A stretch of 60,748 nt of DNA. It comes from Candidatus Nitrosothermus koennekei. Its GTDB lineage: Archaea; Thermoproteota; Nitrososphaeria; Nitrososphaerales; Nitrosocaldaceae. The stretch is from contig JACAFH010000007.1 of assembly GCA_013538715.1 (NCBI GenBank), forward strand, positions 1 through 60,748, in the 5' to 3' direction. Each line of letters starts with the position of its first letter. Position 1 is the first letter of the stretch. This document shows positions 9,753 to 18,450 of this stretch, piece after piece. The notes beneath the pieces were generated by a model. The model did not search any database, was not told the DNA's origin, and saw nothing but the letters and a program-made list of their open reading frames with translations. The translations under genes were made by a program, and so were the position numbers.

Positions 9753-9778
9753 ATTTCAATCCTATTATAGATTCAAAC
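9753..9778. repeat. Solitary CRISPR-repeat-like 26-mer
   Basis: The sequence begins ATTTCAATCCTATTATAG and ends ATTCAAAC. In reverse it starts GTTTGAATC and ends GGATTGAAAT, the GTTTGAA...ATTGAAA style of many thermophile CRISPR repeats. A close relative occurs at 49914-49940. There is only one copy here and no spacer array, so this is a repeat-like motif and not an array. It sits on the left edge of the decayed mobile module next to tRNA-Ser. Confidence 0.45.
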
Positions 9779-9860
9779 TATATCTGCAGAAAGTGCAAAT
9801 AGCCAATTCAGCAATGTATTACTATGGAATATGTGATACAAACCTAACATATCAATAGCA

Positions 9861-9980
9861 GTAGATCCTATCATAACAACATTCAATGCATCATTCAACG
9901 TTGTATCATAAGTTATTGTAGGAGCAATAGGTATAATAGAAACATCACTTGCTGTAATGATAGTATTAATATCATTATTT
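9861..9980 (+). pseudogene. Decayed C-terminal fragment of the RTX-like secreted protein
   Basis: Translation gives DPIITTFNASFNVVS, a stop codon, then VIVGAIGIIETSLAVMI. This is nearly the same as the C-terminus of the intact protein at 50500-52221 (DPIITEFNASFNVVPE, then VIVGAIGIIGTSLAVMM). The in-frame stop replaces the Pro-Glu position, and the terminal Arg tail is lost. DNA similarity continues past the stop into the flank (tatttatttaat). It is a relic of a second copy of the same module. Confidence 0.8.
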
Positions 9981-10002
9981 ATTTAATGAATAAATCAGTT
10001 GC

Positions 10003-10215
10003 TATATAGGATAACTCTTGCCATTGACTAGCGCATTTGCTATCCTATCTATATAATCTCTTGTTAGTTCTACTATTCTTAGCCATCTCCATGATAATGT
10101 GAATTGAGTATATGATTAGAGTTTATCCTCTCCTATACCTGCTACCTCTGCATTTAGTCATATCCTGCTTTATCCTAGTCAATATTCTTATCCTCTTATG
10201 ATTATACACATATCA
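10003..10215 (-). pseudogene. Decayed ATPase tail and integrase remnant downstream of tRNA-Ser
   Basis: On the minus strand, starting about 10 bases after the tRNA-Ser CCA, the DNA matches the 5' region of the truncated integrase at 52619-53216. Shared pieces are TGATATGTGTATAA, AGCAGGTATAGGAGAG, and a segment reading LTRDYIDRIANALVNG against LTREDIDRIASAIVNR. It carries stops and deletions. At its far end it fuses to GAGTTATCCTATATA, the last codons of the ATPase pseudogene seen at 52261. The order RTX tail, ATPase tail, integrase, tRNA matches the copy at 50.5-53.3 kb. Confidence 0.75.
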
Positions 10216-10224
10216 AATATATAA

Positions 10225-10325
10225 TGGCGCCGGGGACGGGATTTGAACCCGTGCGACCACAAGGGTCACAGACTTAGCAGGCCTGCTCCATACCAGGCTA
10301 GGAGATTCCGGTCATAAACCCCGGC
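10225..10325 (-). tRNA. tRNA-Ser (GCT), CCA encoded, probable intron before the D arm
   Basis: The acceptor halves GCCGGGG and CCCCGGC pair. The anticodon stem-loop is CAGGC-CTGCTAA-GTCTG (anticodon GCT), a long class II variable arm follows, and the T arm is ACGGG-TTCAAAT-CCCGT. The discriminator is G, followed by an encoded CCA (10225-10227). Between acceptor and D stem lie 14 nt instead of about 2, so some 12 nt are extra, including CCGG that can pair with the acceptor-side CCGG. A short intron is the likely explanation; the exact splice points are unclear. Confidence 0.85.
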
Positions 10326-10394
10326 TCCTTTATCCCAGCGCACTAGATAATTTGTATACGATGAATTTTAATCTTAGCATTGATACATTCTCTT

Positions 10395-11120
10395 ATGAAG
10401 ATTAATATATATTCGCCTTCGCTTACATATCTGAATATAGAGAAGATTATAGATTTTATTAAGAGTATAACTAATGTGGAGATAGATAGATATGAAGAAT
10501 TTTCTGAATATGTTAATATAGATGAGATAATTGCAGAAAAGATTGCAAAGACGAGAGTAACAGATTATAAAAAGCCTTTCAAAGAACCTGTGATTAGTAA
10601 GGATGATATATTATCTGAATTAAGAATGCAGTATAGTAATAACACATATGATGGGTTTCTATTTCAATTAATCATGAATTCTCTACTAAAAGATTATGTT
10701 ATACATATAATATTAACTGATAGATTATTATGTACATTTGATGATAATGATTATAGATACCATCTTAGGAGTGTAATATTTGGTTATCCAGATATAATAA
10801 GTATAAGAGGGATTGTAGAAGCTCCAGCAAAACCTAGAGAATATTATATAATGGCTTATAAATACATACAAGAAGGTAAGAGTATAGATGGATTAGAAGA
10901 GTTATTTAAAGATAGAATAATAGGTTATGATACGAGAATAAACAATGTTATCGAGGGGTTGATACTTCAGATATTAAAATATCATATAATTGGTTATCCT
11001 TTCTGCAATAATAAGATGTGTAGACTATATAATGCTCATTGGCAAGAAGAATTGATAAATACACAAATAAATGGATATATATGTGAAAATGATAAGGATA
11101 TATTACAAAGAATTCAGTAA
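10395..11120 (+). CDS. Archaeal conserved protein, possible DUF6775-type metallopeptidase
   Basis: This protein has about 241 residues from ATG 10395; an upstream in-frame TTG at 10380 would add five. The C-terminal part GYPFCNNKMCRLYNAHWQEE has two Cys, a His and Glu residues that could bind a metal. It resembles the archaeal family I know as DUF6775, described as putative metallopeptidases; I recall this from memory and could not check it. There is no classical HExxH motif. It stands alone between tRNA-Ser and the convergent ilvA. Confidence 0.45.
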   Translation: MKINIYSPSLTYLNIEKIIDFIKSITNVEIDRYEEFSEYVNIDEIIAEKIAKTRVTDYKKPFKEPVISKDDILSELRMQYSNNTYDGFLFQLIMNSLLKDYVIHIILTDRLLCTFDDNDYRYHLRSVIFGYPDIISIRGIVEAPAKPREYYIMAYKYIQEGKSIDGLEELFKDRIIGYDTRINNVIEGLILQILKYHIIGYPFCNNKMCRLYNAHWQEELINTQINGYICENDKDILQRIQ

Positions 11121-11137
11121 ATCTTATATTAAATACT

Positions 11138-12352
11138 TTATGACAATATACTAAACTCTATATTATTCTCTCTAAGTGAGTTCATAAGTCGTTGAGTATG
11201 CTCTGCATCTTCTGTCTCTAGACTAAGAGTAACTTTTGCACTACCTACTGCAACATCTTGACTTAATCTATCATGTAATACTTCTACTATGTTAACTCTA
11301 TTAGCAACTATGGTATCTATAACCCGTTTCAATTCTCCTGGCCTATCAACTAATTGTATAGCTATCTTCAGCATTCTTCCTGTCTTTACTAATCCTTTAG
11401 ATACTATCTGCCCAAGTAGATACATATCTATATTGCCTCCGCTTAGAATAGTTATTGCCTTCTTTCTACGAAACCTATCTGGATTAGAGAGCATATACGC
11501 TAATCCTACAGCACCTGCAGGTTCTACTACTAATTTACTCCTCTCCATGAGCAAGAAGATAGATTTTATTATCTCGTCATCATCTATTGTTACTATCTCA
11601 TCTATATTACGAGAGAGTATTTTATATGTTAATTCCCCAGGATGTTTTACTGCAATTCCATCAGCTATAGTTGAACCTTTACTTACCTCTACTATCCTAC
11701 CATCCTCAATAGAACGCTTCATAGCATCAAATGCATTTGATTGTACACCTATGATCTCTACATCCGGTTTTAATGCTCTTAATACAATACTTATACCTGC
11801 AGCAAGTCCTCCTCCGCCAATAGGAAGGGTTATAACATCAAAATCTTTGATCTGCTCAATAAGCTCTAATGCTATAGTTCCTTGCCCAGCAATAACATGT
11901 GGATCGTCAAACGCATGTATAAGTATAAGATTATTTTCTTTAGCAATCTCTAGAGCCTTTTGCCAAGATTGATCGTATAATGAACCATATAATATAATAT
12001 TTGCATTATAACCTCTTATAGCAGATACTTTTGCTGGTGAAGCATTTACTGGCATGACTATGGTACAATCTATTCCATGTATTTTAGATGCATATGCTAC
12101 ACCTTGCCCATGATTTCCAGCAGAGGCTGCTATAACACCATTTCTTTTCTGTTCTTCTGTAAGAGATGCTATCTTTACATATGCTCCTCTAACCTTAAAT
12201 GAACCAGTCTTTTGTAACGATTCTGCCTTTAAATAAACATCAGCATCACATAACTTGCTAAATGTATTAGATCTGTATAATGGTGTATAATGGATTATAT
12301 TATTCAATACTCTTCTAGCATTTATAATATCTTCTAACCTTACATCTTCCAT
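11138..12352 (-). CDS. ilvA: Threonine ammonia-lyase (threonine dehydratase)
   Basis: This PLP enzyme makes 2-oxobutanoate from threonine, the first step towards isoleucine. The PLP lysine lies in KTGSFKVRGAYVK, the phosphate-binding glycine loop is LPIGGGGLAAGIS, and SAGNHGQGVAYAS is also present. Residues from about 330 to the end form an ACT regulatory domain (IAIQLVDRPGELKRVID), so allosteric control is likely. The length of 404 residues is typical of the short ACT-type enzymes. It is convergent with the gene ending at 11120. Confidence 0.93.
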   Translation of the reverse strand: MEDVRLEDIINARRVLNNIIHYTPLYRSNTFSKLCDADVYLKAESLQKTGSFKVRGAYVKIASLTEEQKRNGVIAASAGNHGQGVAYASKIHGIDCTIVMPVNASPAKVSAIRGYNANIILYGSLYDQSWQKALEIAKENNLILIHAFDDPHVIAGQGTIALELIEQIKDFDVITLPIGGGGLAAGISIVLRALKPDVEIIGVQSNAFDAMKRSIEDGRIVEVSKGSTIADGIAVKHPGELTYKILSRNIDEIVTIDDDEIIKSIFLLMERSKLVVEPAGAVGLAYMLSNPDRFRRKKAITILSGGNIDMYLLGQIVSKGLVKTGRMLKIAIQLVDRPGELKRVIDTIVANRVNIVEVLHDRLSQDVAVGSAKVTLSLETEDAEHTQRLMNSLRENNIEFSILS

Positions 12353-12398
12353 AGAGAAGTAAAGGTGTTACTCATATATATGAAGTTAGCCATAAAAA

Positions 12399-13964
12399 TT
12401 AAAATGAGATCTTTGGTTTATAGATACCAAATACTTCTCTAAATATATCACTTATCTCTCCTAATGTAGCATAGCTCTTAACTGCCTCTATTATAAATGG
12501 CATAGTATTTTCATTACTATCTGCAGCTCTTCTAAGCCTTGATAATGTACTCTCTACCTTACTTTTATCTCTACTATTCTTTAACTCTCTTAATCTTTCT
12601 ATCTGTTTCTTCTCTGATGCTGGATCTATGACATATATCTCTGGTTCTCTCTCTTCCTCCTCAATAAATTTATTAACCCCAACTATAATTCTCTTATTCT
12701 CATCTACCTCTTTCTTTAATCTATAGGCATTCTTTCTTATCTCATCTTGGAAATAACCTCTCTCTATAGCCTTTAATGATCCTCCCATCTTATCTATCTT
12801 TGCTAAATACTCGTTAACCTTCTCCTCTATTGTATCAGTTAGATACTCTATATAATAAGAACCACCTAATGGATCTACAACTCTAGTTACTCCACTCTCA
12901 TATGCTATTATCTGTTGTGTTCTTAAGGCTATCTTTACTGCATGCTCTGTGGGTAATGACAATGCCTCATCTTTAGAATTTGTATGTAATGATTGACATC
13001 CTCCTAACACTGCTGCCAATGCTTGTAGAGTAACTCTTATGATATTATTGTCTGGTTGTTGTGCTGTTAAAGACTCTCCACTAGTCTGAACATGAAATCT
13101 TAGATGCATAGATTTAGGATCTTTTGCATTAAATCTCTCCTTCATTATCTTTGCCCAGATCCTTCTTGCTGCTCTAAACTTTGCTACCTCTTCAAGTATA
13201 TCTATAGTGCAGCACCAGAAGAATGAGAGACGGGGTGCAAAATCGTCTATATCTAAACCACGAGCAAGACATGCATCTATATATGCTATAGCATTAGCAA
13301 ACGTAAATGCTAGTTCTTGTATAGCTGTTGCACCTGCTTCTCTCATATGATAGCCAGAGATACTAACTGGATACCATTTGGGAATATATTTACTACAATA
13401 TTCAACAGAATCTACAAATAATCTCATAGATTGTTCTGGAGGATAGATATATGTATTTCTAGCAATGTACTCTTTTAATATATCATTCTGTATAGTTCCT
13501 CTTAGTTCTTGTTGAGAAACATTTTGGTGCTCTGCTACTGCTATGTAGAATGATAAGAGTATATTTGCAGTAGAGTTTATAGTCATTGATGTGCTTACTT
13601 GTTCTAATGGTATGCCATCAAAACATGTCATCATATCCTTCAGTGAACTTATTGCTACTCCTACCCTTCCTACCTCTCCTTCACTCCTAACATGATCTGA
13701 ATCATAACCTGTTTGAGTAGGAAGATCAAAAGCCAGACTTAATCCTGTCTGTCCTTGTTTTAATAAATACTTAAAACGCTTATTAGTCTCTTCAGCACTT
13801 GCAAAACCTGTATATTGTCGCATTGTCCATAATCTACTCCTATACATCTCATTATAGATCCCTCTAGTAAATGGATACTCTCCAGCATCTTCCTTTACCT
13901 CTCTATGCTTCTTATATATCCTCTCTACTTCTATATTAGAATCTGTAAGAAATTTCTCACTCAT
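12399..13964 (-). CDS. Methylmalonyl-CoA mutase, large (catalytic) subunit
   Basis: This 521-residue protein matches the TIM-barrel catalytic chain of two-part mutases: [20 protein letters not shown] near the start, then [17 protein letters not shown], and [11 protein letters not shown] near the end. It isomerises (R)-methylmalonyl-CoA and succinyl-CoA using adenosylcobalamin. The B12-binding small subunit is not in the window. In autotrophic Thaumarchaeota this step belongs to the 3-hydroxypropionate/4-hydroxybutyrate cycle; that role is inference. Four bases separate it from the MeaB-type GTPase gene, which is transcribed first. Confidence 0.93.
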   Translation of the reverse strand: MSEKFLTDSNIEVERIYKKHREVKEDAGEYPFTRGIYNEMYRSRLWTMRQYTGFASAEETNKRFKYLLKQGQTGLSLAFDLPTQTGYDSDHVRSEGEVGRVGVAISSLKDMMTCFDGIPLEQVSTSMTINSTANILLSFYIAVAEHQNVSQQELRGTIQNDILKEYIARNTYIYPPEQSMRLFVDSVEYCSKYIPKWYPVSISGYHMREAGATAIQELAFTFANAIAYIDACLARGLDIDDFAPRLSFFWCCTIDILEEVAKFRAARRIWAKIMKERFNAKDPKSMHLRFHVQTSGESLTAQQPDNNIIRVTLQALAAVLGGCQSLHTNSKDEALSLPTEHAVKIALRTQQIIAYESGVTRVVDPLGGSYYIEYLTDTIEEKVNEYLAKIDKMGGSLKAIERGYFQDEIRKNAYRLKKEVDENKRIIVGVNKFIEEEEREPEIYVIDPASEKKQIERLRELKNSRDKSKVESTLSRLRRAADSNENTMPFIIEAVKSYATLGEISDIFREVFGIYKPKISF

Positions 13965-13968
13965 GATA

Positions 13969-14883
13969 TCACCTTAATATCTCTTCTGCTATAATCTCTG
14001 ATACTGTGTAAGGATCCATCTTGCCATCTGCTATAAGTTCTATATATTTGCCATATTTAGATTGTATTATCCTCTTTAACCTCTCGTTAACTATTCTCTC
14101 TGTCCTATCTATTATCTCCATCTCTATTCTTCTCTTCTCTACCTCCTTATAATTACTATGCTTTTTATTGATTACATTCTCTATATTATCTATCAACTCT
14201 TTTATGCCTTCGCCTGTAAGGGCTATAGTCTTTAATACTATCTTCTCACTCTTGTCTACAATAAGATCTTTTATATCATAGTAAAGCTTCTCTGCACCAT
14301 CTAAATCTGCCTTATTAACAACATAGATATCGCCTATCTCTGTTAAACCAGCCTTTATAGCTTGTACACTATCTCCTGTTTGAGGATTAAATACAACAAT
14401 TACAACATCTGCTACCTTTATTATCCCAGCATCTAATTGCCCAGCACCTACACTCTCTATTATTATTCTCCTAAAGCCAGCTGCATCAAGCACTCTAATA
14501 GCATTTGTAACGGCCTTTGATATACCCCCTACTTCACCTCTCGATGCCATACTTCTTATAAATATATTTTCGTCTAGAGTATGTTGCATCATTCTAACTC
14601 TATCGCCTAATATAGCCCCTCCACTAATTACACTTGTTGGGTCTATCGCTAGTATGGCTACCTTAAAATCTCTGCTTCTATACTCTTGCACTATCTTATC
14701 TATTAATGTGCTTTTACCTGCTCCTGCTGGTCCTGTTATTCCTATAGTTCTTGCTTCACCTACCTTATTCATTATGGATTTGATTAATTCCCTTGCTCCT
14801 TCTTGCTCATTCTCGACTATTGATAATGCTTTAGCGATAGCGTTTCTCTTACCCTCTAATAATGCCTTGCTTAATTCATTCAC
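13969..14883 (-). CDS. MeaB/ArgK-type G-protein chaperone of methylmalonyl-CoA mutase
   Basis: This 304-residue GTPase has the Walker A motif [16 protein letters not shown], a Walker B/Mg region (ILAIDPTS), a switch-like [20 protein letters not shown] signature of the MeaB family, and the [10 protein letters not shown] base-specificity motif. MeaB proteins gate cofactor loading and protect the mutase from inactivation. The gene lies directly upstream of the mutase gene in the same orientation, which confirms the partner. The C-terminal helical dimerisation arm is present. Confidence 0.93.
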   Translation of the reverse strand: MNELSKALLEGKRNAIAKALSIVENEQEGARELIKSIMNKVGEARTIGITGPAGAGKSTLIDKIVQEYRSRDFKVAILAIDPTSVISGGAILGDRVRMMQHTLDENIFIRSMASRGEVGGISKAVTNAIRVLDAAGFRRIIIESVGAGQLDAGIIKVADVVIVVFNPQTGDSVQAIKAGLTEIGDIYVVNKADLDGAEKLYYDIKDLIVDKSEKIVLKTIALTGEGIKELIDNIENVINKKHSNYKEVEKRRIEMEIIDRTERIVNERLKRIIQSKYGKYIELIADGKMDPYTVSEIIAEEILR

Positions 14884-15378
14884 GCCTATATTTTGTGATT
14901 ATTATTAAATATTTATTCATTTGTCTCTTTCATATCCAAGTTATAATATGATATACTATTCATAATATTATTGCTACAATAATAATACCAAAAACTCATT
15001 TCTCATTAATCATTGTAGTATTACATTTGAATTTCTAGTTATATGTATATAACTGGTAGAGATACTTCTGTTAAATGTAGCTATAGCAAGATGTCAAACA
15101 TTTATAAAAATATATCACTAAACAATTAGTTTTCAAATTCTCCTTTCTATATCTACGTAGAAATGTATTTTGATATATCATAAAATGTAGATGGCTTAGT
15201 GTAATATATGGTAAAGTGCTAAGGATATTTTTTATAACTATGCTTAAGAGAATATGATATGAGAATGTTTTGATGTTGTTATATTTTAAAAATTATAATA
15301 TATAGACGAGAGTTTATTTAAGGTATAAAAAGCATGATTAGAGAATGATTTAATTAAAAGATATAACAATATATTTAT
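14884..15378. other. AT-rich intergenic region with an 18-bp palindrome-like site
   Basis: No ORF or RNA gene is convincing in this stretch of about 495 bases between divergent genes. The clearest structure is AGTTATAT-GT-ATATAACT at 15037-15054, two 8-bp arms with a 2-nt spacer, suitable for a dimeric regulator or a hairpin. Otherwise the sequence is low in complexity and A+T rich. Confidence 0.35.
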
Positions 15379-15789
15379 ATGAATATAGTAGATTCGTTAA
15401 AACTATATCTGCCTACAGAGGCTAAAGAGTCAGAGGAATATATTCAACTAGCACAATCATGTAGAGCATCTTTACCTAGAATAATATTCAAAGTATTACT
15501 TTATGACTCTATACTCCATTTTGAGATAATTAATGACCTAATACTTTTATTAAACAGTAATAGCATAGATAGAGCACGTAACGAGTGCGTAAATTATATA
15601 AAAGATAACATAGAGAGGTTAAAGAAAAATATAAACAAAGAGGAAGAGGCTTTACATGAGTTAGAGAAGATGATTAAAGAGAGTGATGATCCTTTACTGG
15701 AATCTTTATTAAAATATTTATGTATGGATGAAGAAAGCCATATATCTTTACTAAAATCATTAGTAAAAGAAGCAAGAGATCAATTATAA
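15379..15789 (+). CDS. All-helical ferritin-like or coiled protein, unknown
   Basis: This 136-residue protein is predicted entirely helical. Its last third, DDPLLESLLKYLCMDEESHISLL, has the spacing of the final ferritin-like helix (DEExH), and an earlier helix carries ILHFEIIND. A full set of four Glu and two His diiron ligands cannot be assigned, so metal binding is only suggested. It stands alone with long flanks. A ferritin-like fold is my best guess; a simple helical-bundle protein is an alternative. Confidence 0.4.
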   Translation: MNIVDSLKLYLPTEAKESEEYIQLAQSCRASLPRIIFKVLLYDSILHFEIINDLILLLNSNSIDRARNECVNYIKDNIERLKKNINKEEEALHELEKMIKESDDPLLESLLKYLCMDEESHISLLKSLVKEARDQL

Positions 15790-15915
15790 ATAAAACGATA
15801 ATAATGATTATTTCTATAACTAATCTATCTATAATTAATATTATATGATTAAATATCTATATATTTCTTCTTGCCAAAGACTTTTATTCTACTTTGGAAG
15901 AGTGATTCTATAGGT

Positions 15916-16950
15916 ATGGATACATTCAATATAGATACAAAGAATAGATTACATGATATATTAAGAGATATGAAGAAGAAGGTCCTAGTAATAGGAGATC
16001 TTATATTAGACCGGTATGTTGAGACTATACCTACAAGACTTGCAAGAGAGGCTCCTATACCTATAAGTAGAATAATCAATGAACATTCGTGTGCAGGTGG
16101 TGCAGGTAATCTTGCTACTAATATAACATCATTAGGAGGGGATGCTTTAGTAGCAGGTGTTATTGGCAATGATTATGAGGGAGAAATACTTCTTAACATA
16201 TTTACTAGACATAAGATAGATACGACATGTATATTAAAGATAGACAGAGAGACGTCTCTTCATACTAGGTATTATGTAGATAAGAGTCTACACCTTAGAA
16301 TAGATAAGGATGTTACAAAAGATCTAGATAGAACTAATACTGAGAAACTATTTGATAATATAAAATCTATAATAAAAGATGATATAGATTGTATCTGTAT
16401 ATCGGATTATGATAAAGGTTGTATAACTCCTCGATTATTAAGATATATAATCATGCTTGCAAATGATAAGGGCATACCAGTATATGGGCAACCTATGATT
16501 AGACATTACTTAGATTTTATAGGCTGTACACTAGTAAAGTCTAATATAAAAGAAGCAAGTACTGCTACTGGTATCTCTATACTTAATGAGTCTAGTCTTC
16601 ATAATCTAGGAATAAACCTTCTAACTAGATTATCTGCAAAATATATAATCTTAACAACTGGGAAGAAGGGGTTAACTACATTTGAAGAGAATAATATTAT
16701 TAATATACCATCATTCATAGCATCAGAATCATTTAGAAAAGTTATAGGTGTAAGAGATGCTATGACAGCTATGTTATCGTTAGCATTGCTTGCTGGCGCT
16801 GATATAGTAGAAGCGTCTTTATTATCAAATATGGTTGCTGCTACATTAACTCCTTCTATAACTACAGCTGTTATAGAGAAAGAACGTCTCAAGTCTTATA
16901 TTGATAGATTTGATAAGAAGATGATAACTAAAGTACCTTTACATAGGTGA
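15916..16950 (+). CDS. PfkB-family sugar kinase, RfaE/HldE-like, with altered GAGD motif
   Basis: From ATG 15916 (an upstream TTG at 15871 would add 15 residues) the protein reads KVLVIGDLILDRYVE and then REAPIPISRI, the N-terminal signature of RfaE/HldE-type heptose-phosphate kinases. A GGAGNLATNI sugar-binding loop follows. The catalytic TGAGD motif appears as IGVRDAMTAML: the Asp is kept but the anion-hole glycines are changed, so activity may differ. It leads an operon of pentose-phosphate enzymes, 4 bases before transketolase N. A sedoheptulose- or heptose-phosphate substrate would fit but is inference. Confidence 0.7.
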   Translation: MDTFNIDTKNRLHDILRDMKKKVLVIGDLILDRYVETIPTRLAREAPIPISRIINEHSCAGGAGNLATNITSLGGDALVAGVIGNDYEGEILLNIFTRHKIDTTCILKIDRETSLHTRYYVDKSLHLRIDKDVTKDLDRTNTEKLFDNIKSIIKDDIDCICISDYDKGCITPRLLRYIIMLANDKGIPVYGQPMIRHYLDFIGCTLVKSNIKEASTATGISILNESSLHNLGINLLTRLSAKYIILTTGKKGLTTFEENNIINIPSFIASESFRKVIGVRDAMTAMLSLALLAGADIVEASLLSNMVAATLTPSITTAVIEKERLKSYIDRFDKKMITKVPLHR

Positions 16951-16954
16951 GTAT

Positions 16955-17770
16955 ATGGAGAGTTTATTAAGATTGAATGAGATAGCAAAGAATACTAGAA
17001 GATTGATATTAGAAGCTGTAGCTGAAGCAGGTTCTGGACATCCAGGGGGTTCACTATCTGCTGTTGAATTATTAGTAGCGTTATATTTTTACAAGATGAG
17101 GCATGACCCAAAGAATCCACGATGGAATGATAGAGATAGATTTATCTTATCAAAGGGTCATGCTGCACCTTTATTATATTCTATTCTAGCACAAGCTGGA
17201 TACTTCCCTATTGAGGAGTTAAAGACCTTAAGGAAGTTAGGTAGTATGCTCCAGGGGCATCCAGATCTTAGAACACCAGGGATAGAGTATTGTGGTGGTT
17301 CTGAAGGTATAGGGTTATCTGTAGCAGTTGGGATGGCTCTTGCATCGAAGTTAGATAATAAACAATGGAGAGTATATGCATTATTAGGAGATGGAGAGTT
17401 ACAAGAAGGGCAGGTCTGGGAGGCAGCTATGGCTGCTGTAAAATATAAACTTGATAATCTAACAGTAATAATTGATAGGAATGGAATACAACAAGATGGA
17501 TTTACAGAGAATATAATGCCATTAGAACCATTGAATGCTAAATGGAAATCGTTTAATTGGAATGTTATAGAGATAGATGGCTATAATTTTAATCATATAA
17601 TAAGAGCATTAGATAGAGCAGAAGAGACTATCAATAGGCCTACGGTTATAATAGCACATACTACCAAAGGTAAAGGTGTATCATTCATGGAATGGGCTCC
17701 AGAATGGCATGGGAAGGCTCCAAAGAAGGAGGTATTACCAAAGATAATAAAGGAGGAGTTAGGTTATTGA
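16955..17770 (+). CDS. Transketolase, N-terminal (TPP-binding) subunit
   Basis: This 271-residue protein equals the first third of full transketolase. GSGHPGGSLSAVELL and the TPP/Mg motif LLGDGELQEGQVWEA lead on to a conserved DRNGIQ. Archaea often split transketolase into two chains; the other half is at 18451. The rpe start codon TTG overlaps this stop (TTGA at 17767-17770), so translation is probably coupled. Together the subunits move two-carbon units between sugar phosphates in the non-oxidative pentose phosphate pathway. Confidence 0.95.
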   Translation: MESLLRLNEIAKNTRRLILEAVAEAGSGHPGGSLSAVELLVALYFYKMRHDPKNPRWNDRDRFILSKGHAAPLLYSILAQAGYFPIEELKTLRKLGSMLQGHPDLRTPGIEYCGGSEGIGLSVAVGMALASKLDNKQWRVYALLGDGELQEGQVWEAAMAAVKYKLDNLTVIIDRNGIQQDGFTENIMPLEPLNAKWKSFNWNVIEIDGYNFNHIIRALDRAEETINRPTVIIAHTTKGKGVSFMEWAPEWHGKAPKKEVLPKIIKEELGY

Positions 17771-18450
17771 TATTAATTGCCCCATCTATAATAGCTGCAG
17801 ATCTAGCAGATCTAAAGAATGCAGTAATTATGGCAGAAAAGGGTAATGCAGATCTAATCCATCTCGATGTAATGGATGGTAACTTTGTACCAAATATAAC
17901 TTTTGGATTCTCTACTATAAAGGCATTAAGAAAATACACTAATATACTATTTGATACACATTTAATGATCTCTAATCCCTTAAAATATGTAGATAATTTT
18001 ATTAATGCTGGTTCAGATATTATAACTGTTCATATAGAGGTTTGTAATGCCGAAACATTAAGAGAGATTATAGATAAGATAAATGATAAAGGAAAGAAGG
18101 CAGGGATAGCGCTAAATCCTAATACGGATTTTCCAGAGTGGGTTATAGAGATGTTAGATGCTGTATATTTGTTAAATATAATGTCAGTCTATCCTGGATT
18201 CTCTGGTCAAAAACTTATACCAGAGACACTAATTAAGATGAAGCGTGTACATGAGATGATTAAAGAGTTAGGTCTAAAGACTGTAATAGAGGCTGATGGT
18301 GGAGTTGAAGAGAATAATATTGCTGAAGTGATTAGAGCTGGTGCAGAGATAATAGTTGCAGGAAATGCTATCTATTCAAAGAACGATATACCTAAGGCTA
18401 TAAGGGATCTAAGATTTAATGCACAATTAGCATTGAAGGAGGCTGCATAA
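17767..18450 (+). CDS. rpe: Ribulose-phosphate 3-epimerase
   Basis: This TIM-barrel enzyme interconverts ribulose 5-phosphate and xylulose 5-phosphate. Diagnostic motifs are IAPSIIAADLADL at the start, IHLDVMDGNFVPNITFG (metal His/Asp), MSVYPGFSGQ, and EADGGVEENN near the end. I take TTG 17767 as start, preceded by aaggaggag, because the longer frame adds a non-homologous leader from inside the transketolase gene. That gives 227 residues, normal for the family. It is embedded between the two transketolase subunit genes. Confidence 0.95.
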   Translation: MILIAPSIIAADLADLKNAVIMAEKGNADLIHLDVMDGNFVPNITFGFSTIKALRKYTNILFDTHLMISNPLKYVDNFINAGSDIITVHIEVCNAETLREIIDKINDKGKKAGIALNPNTDFPEWVIEMLDAVYLLNIMSVYPGFSGQKLIPETLIKMKRVHEMIKELGLKTVIEADGGVEENNIAEVIRAGAEIIVAGNAIYSKNDIPKAIRDLRFNAQLALKEAA

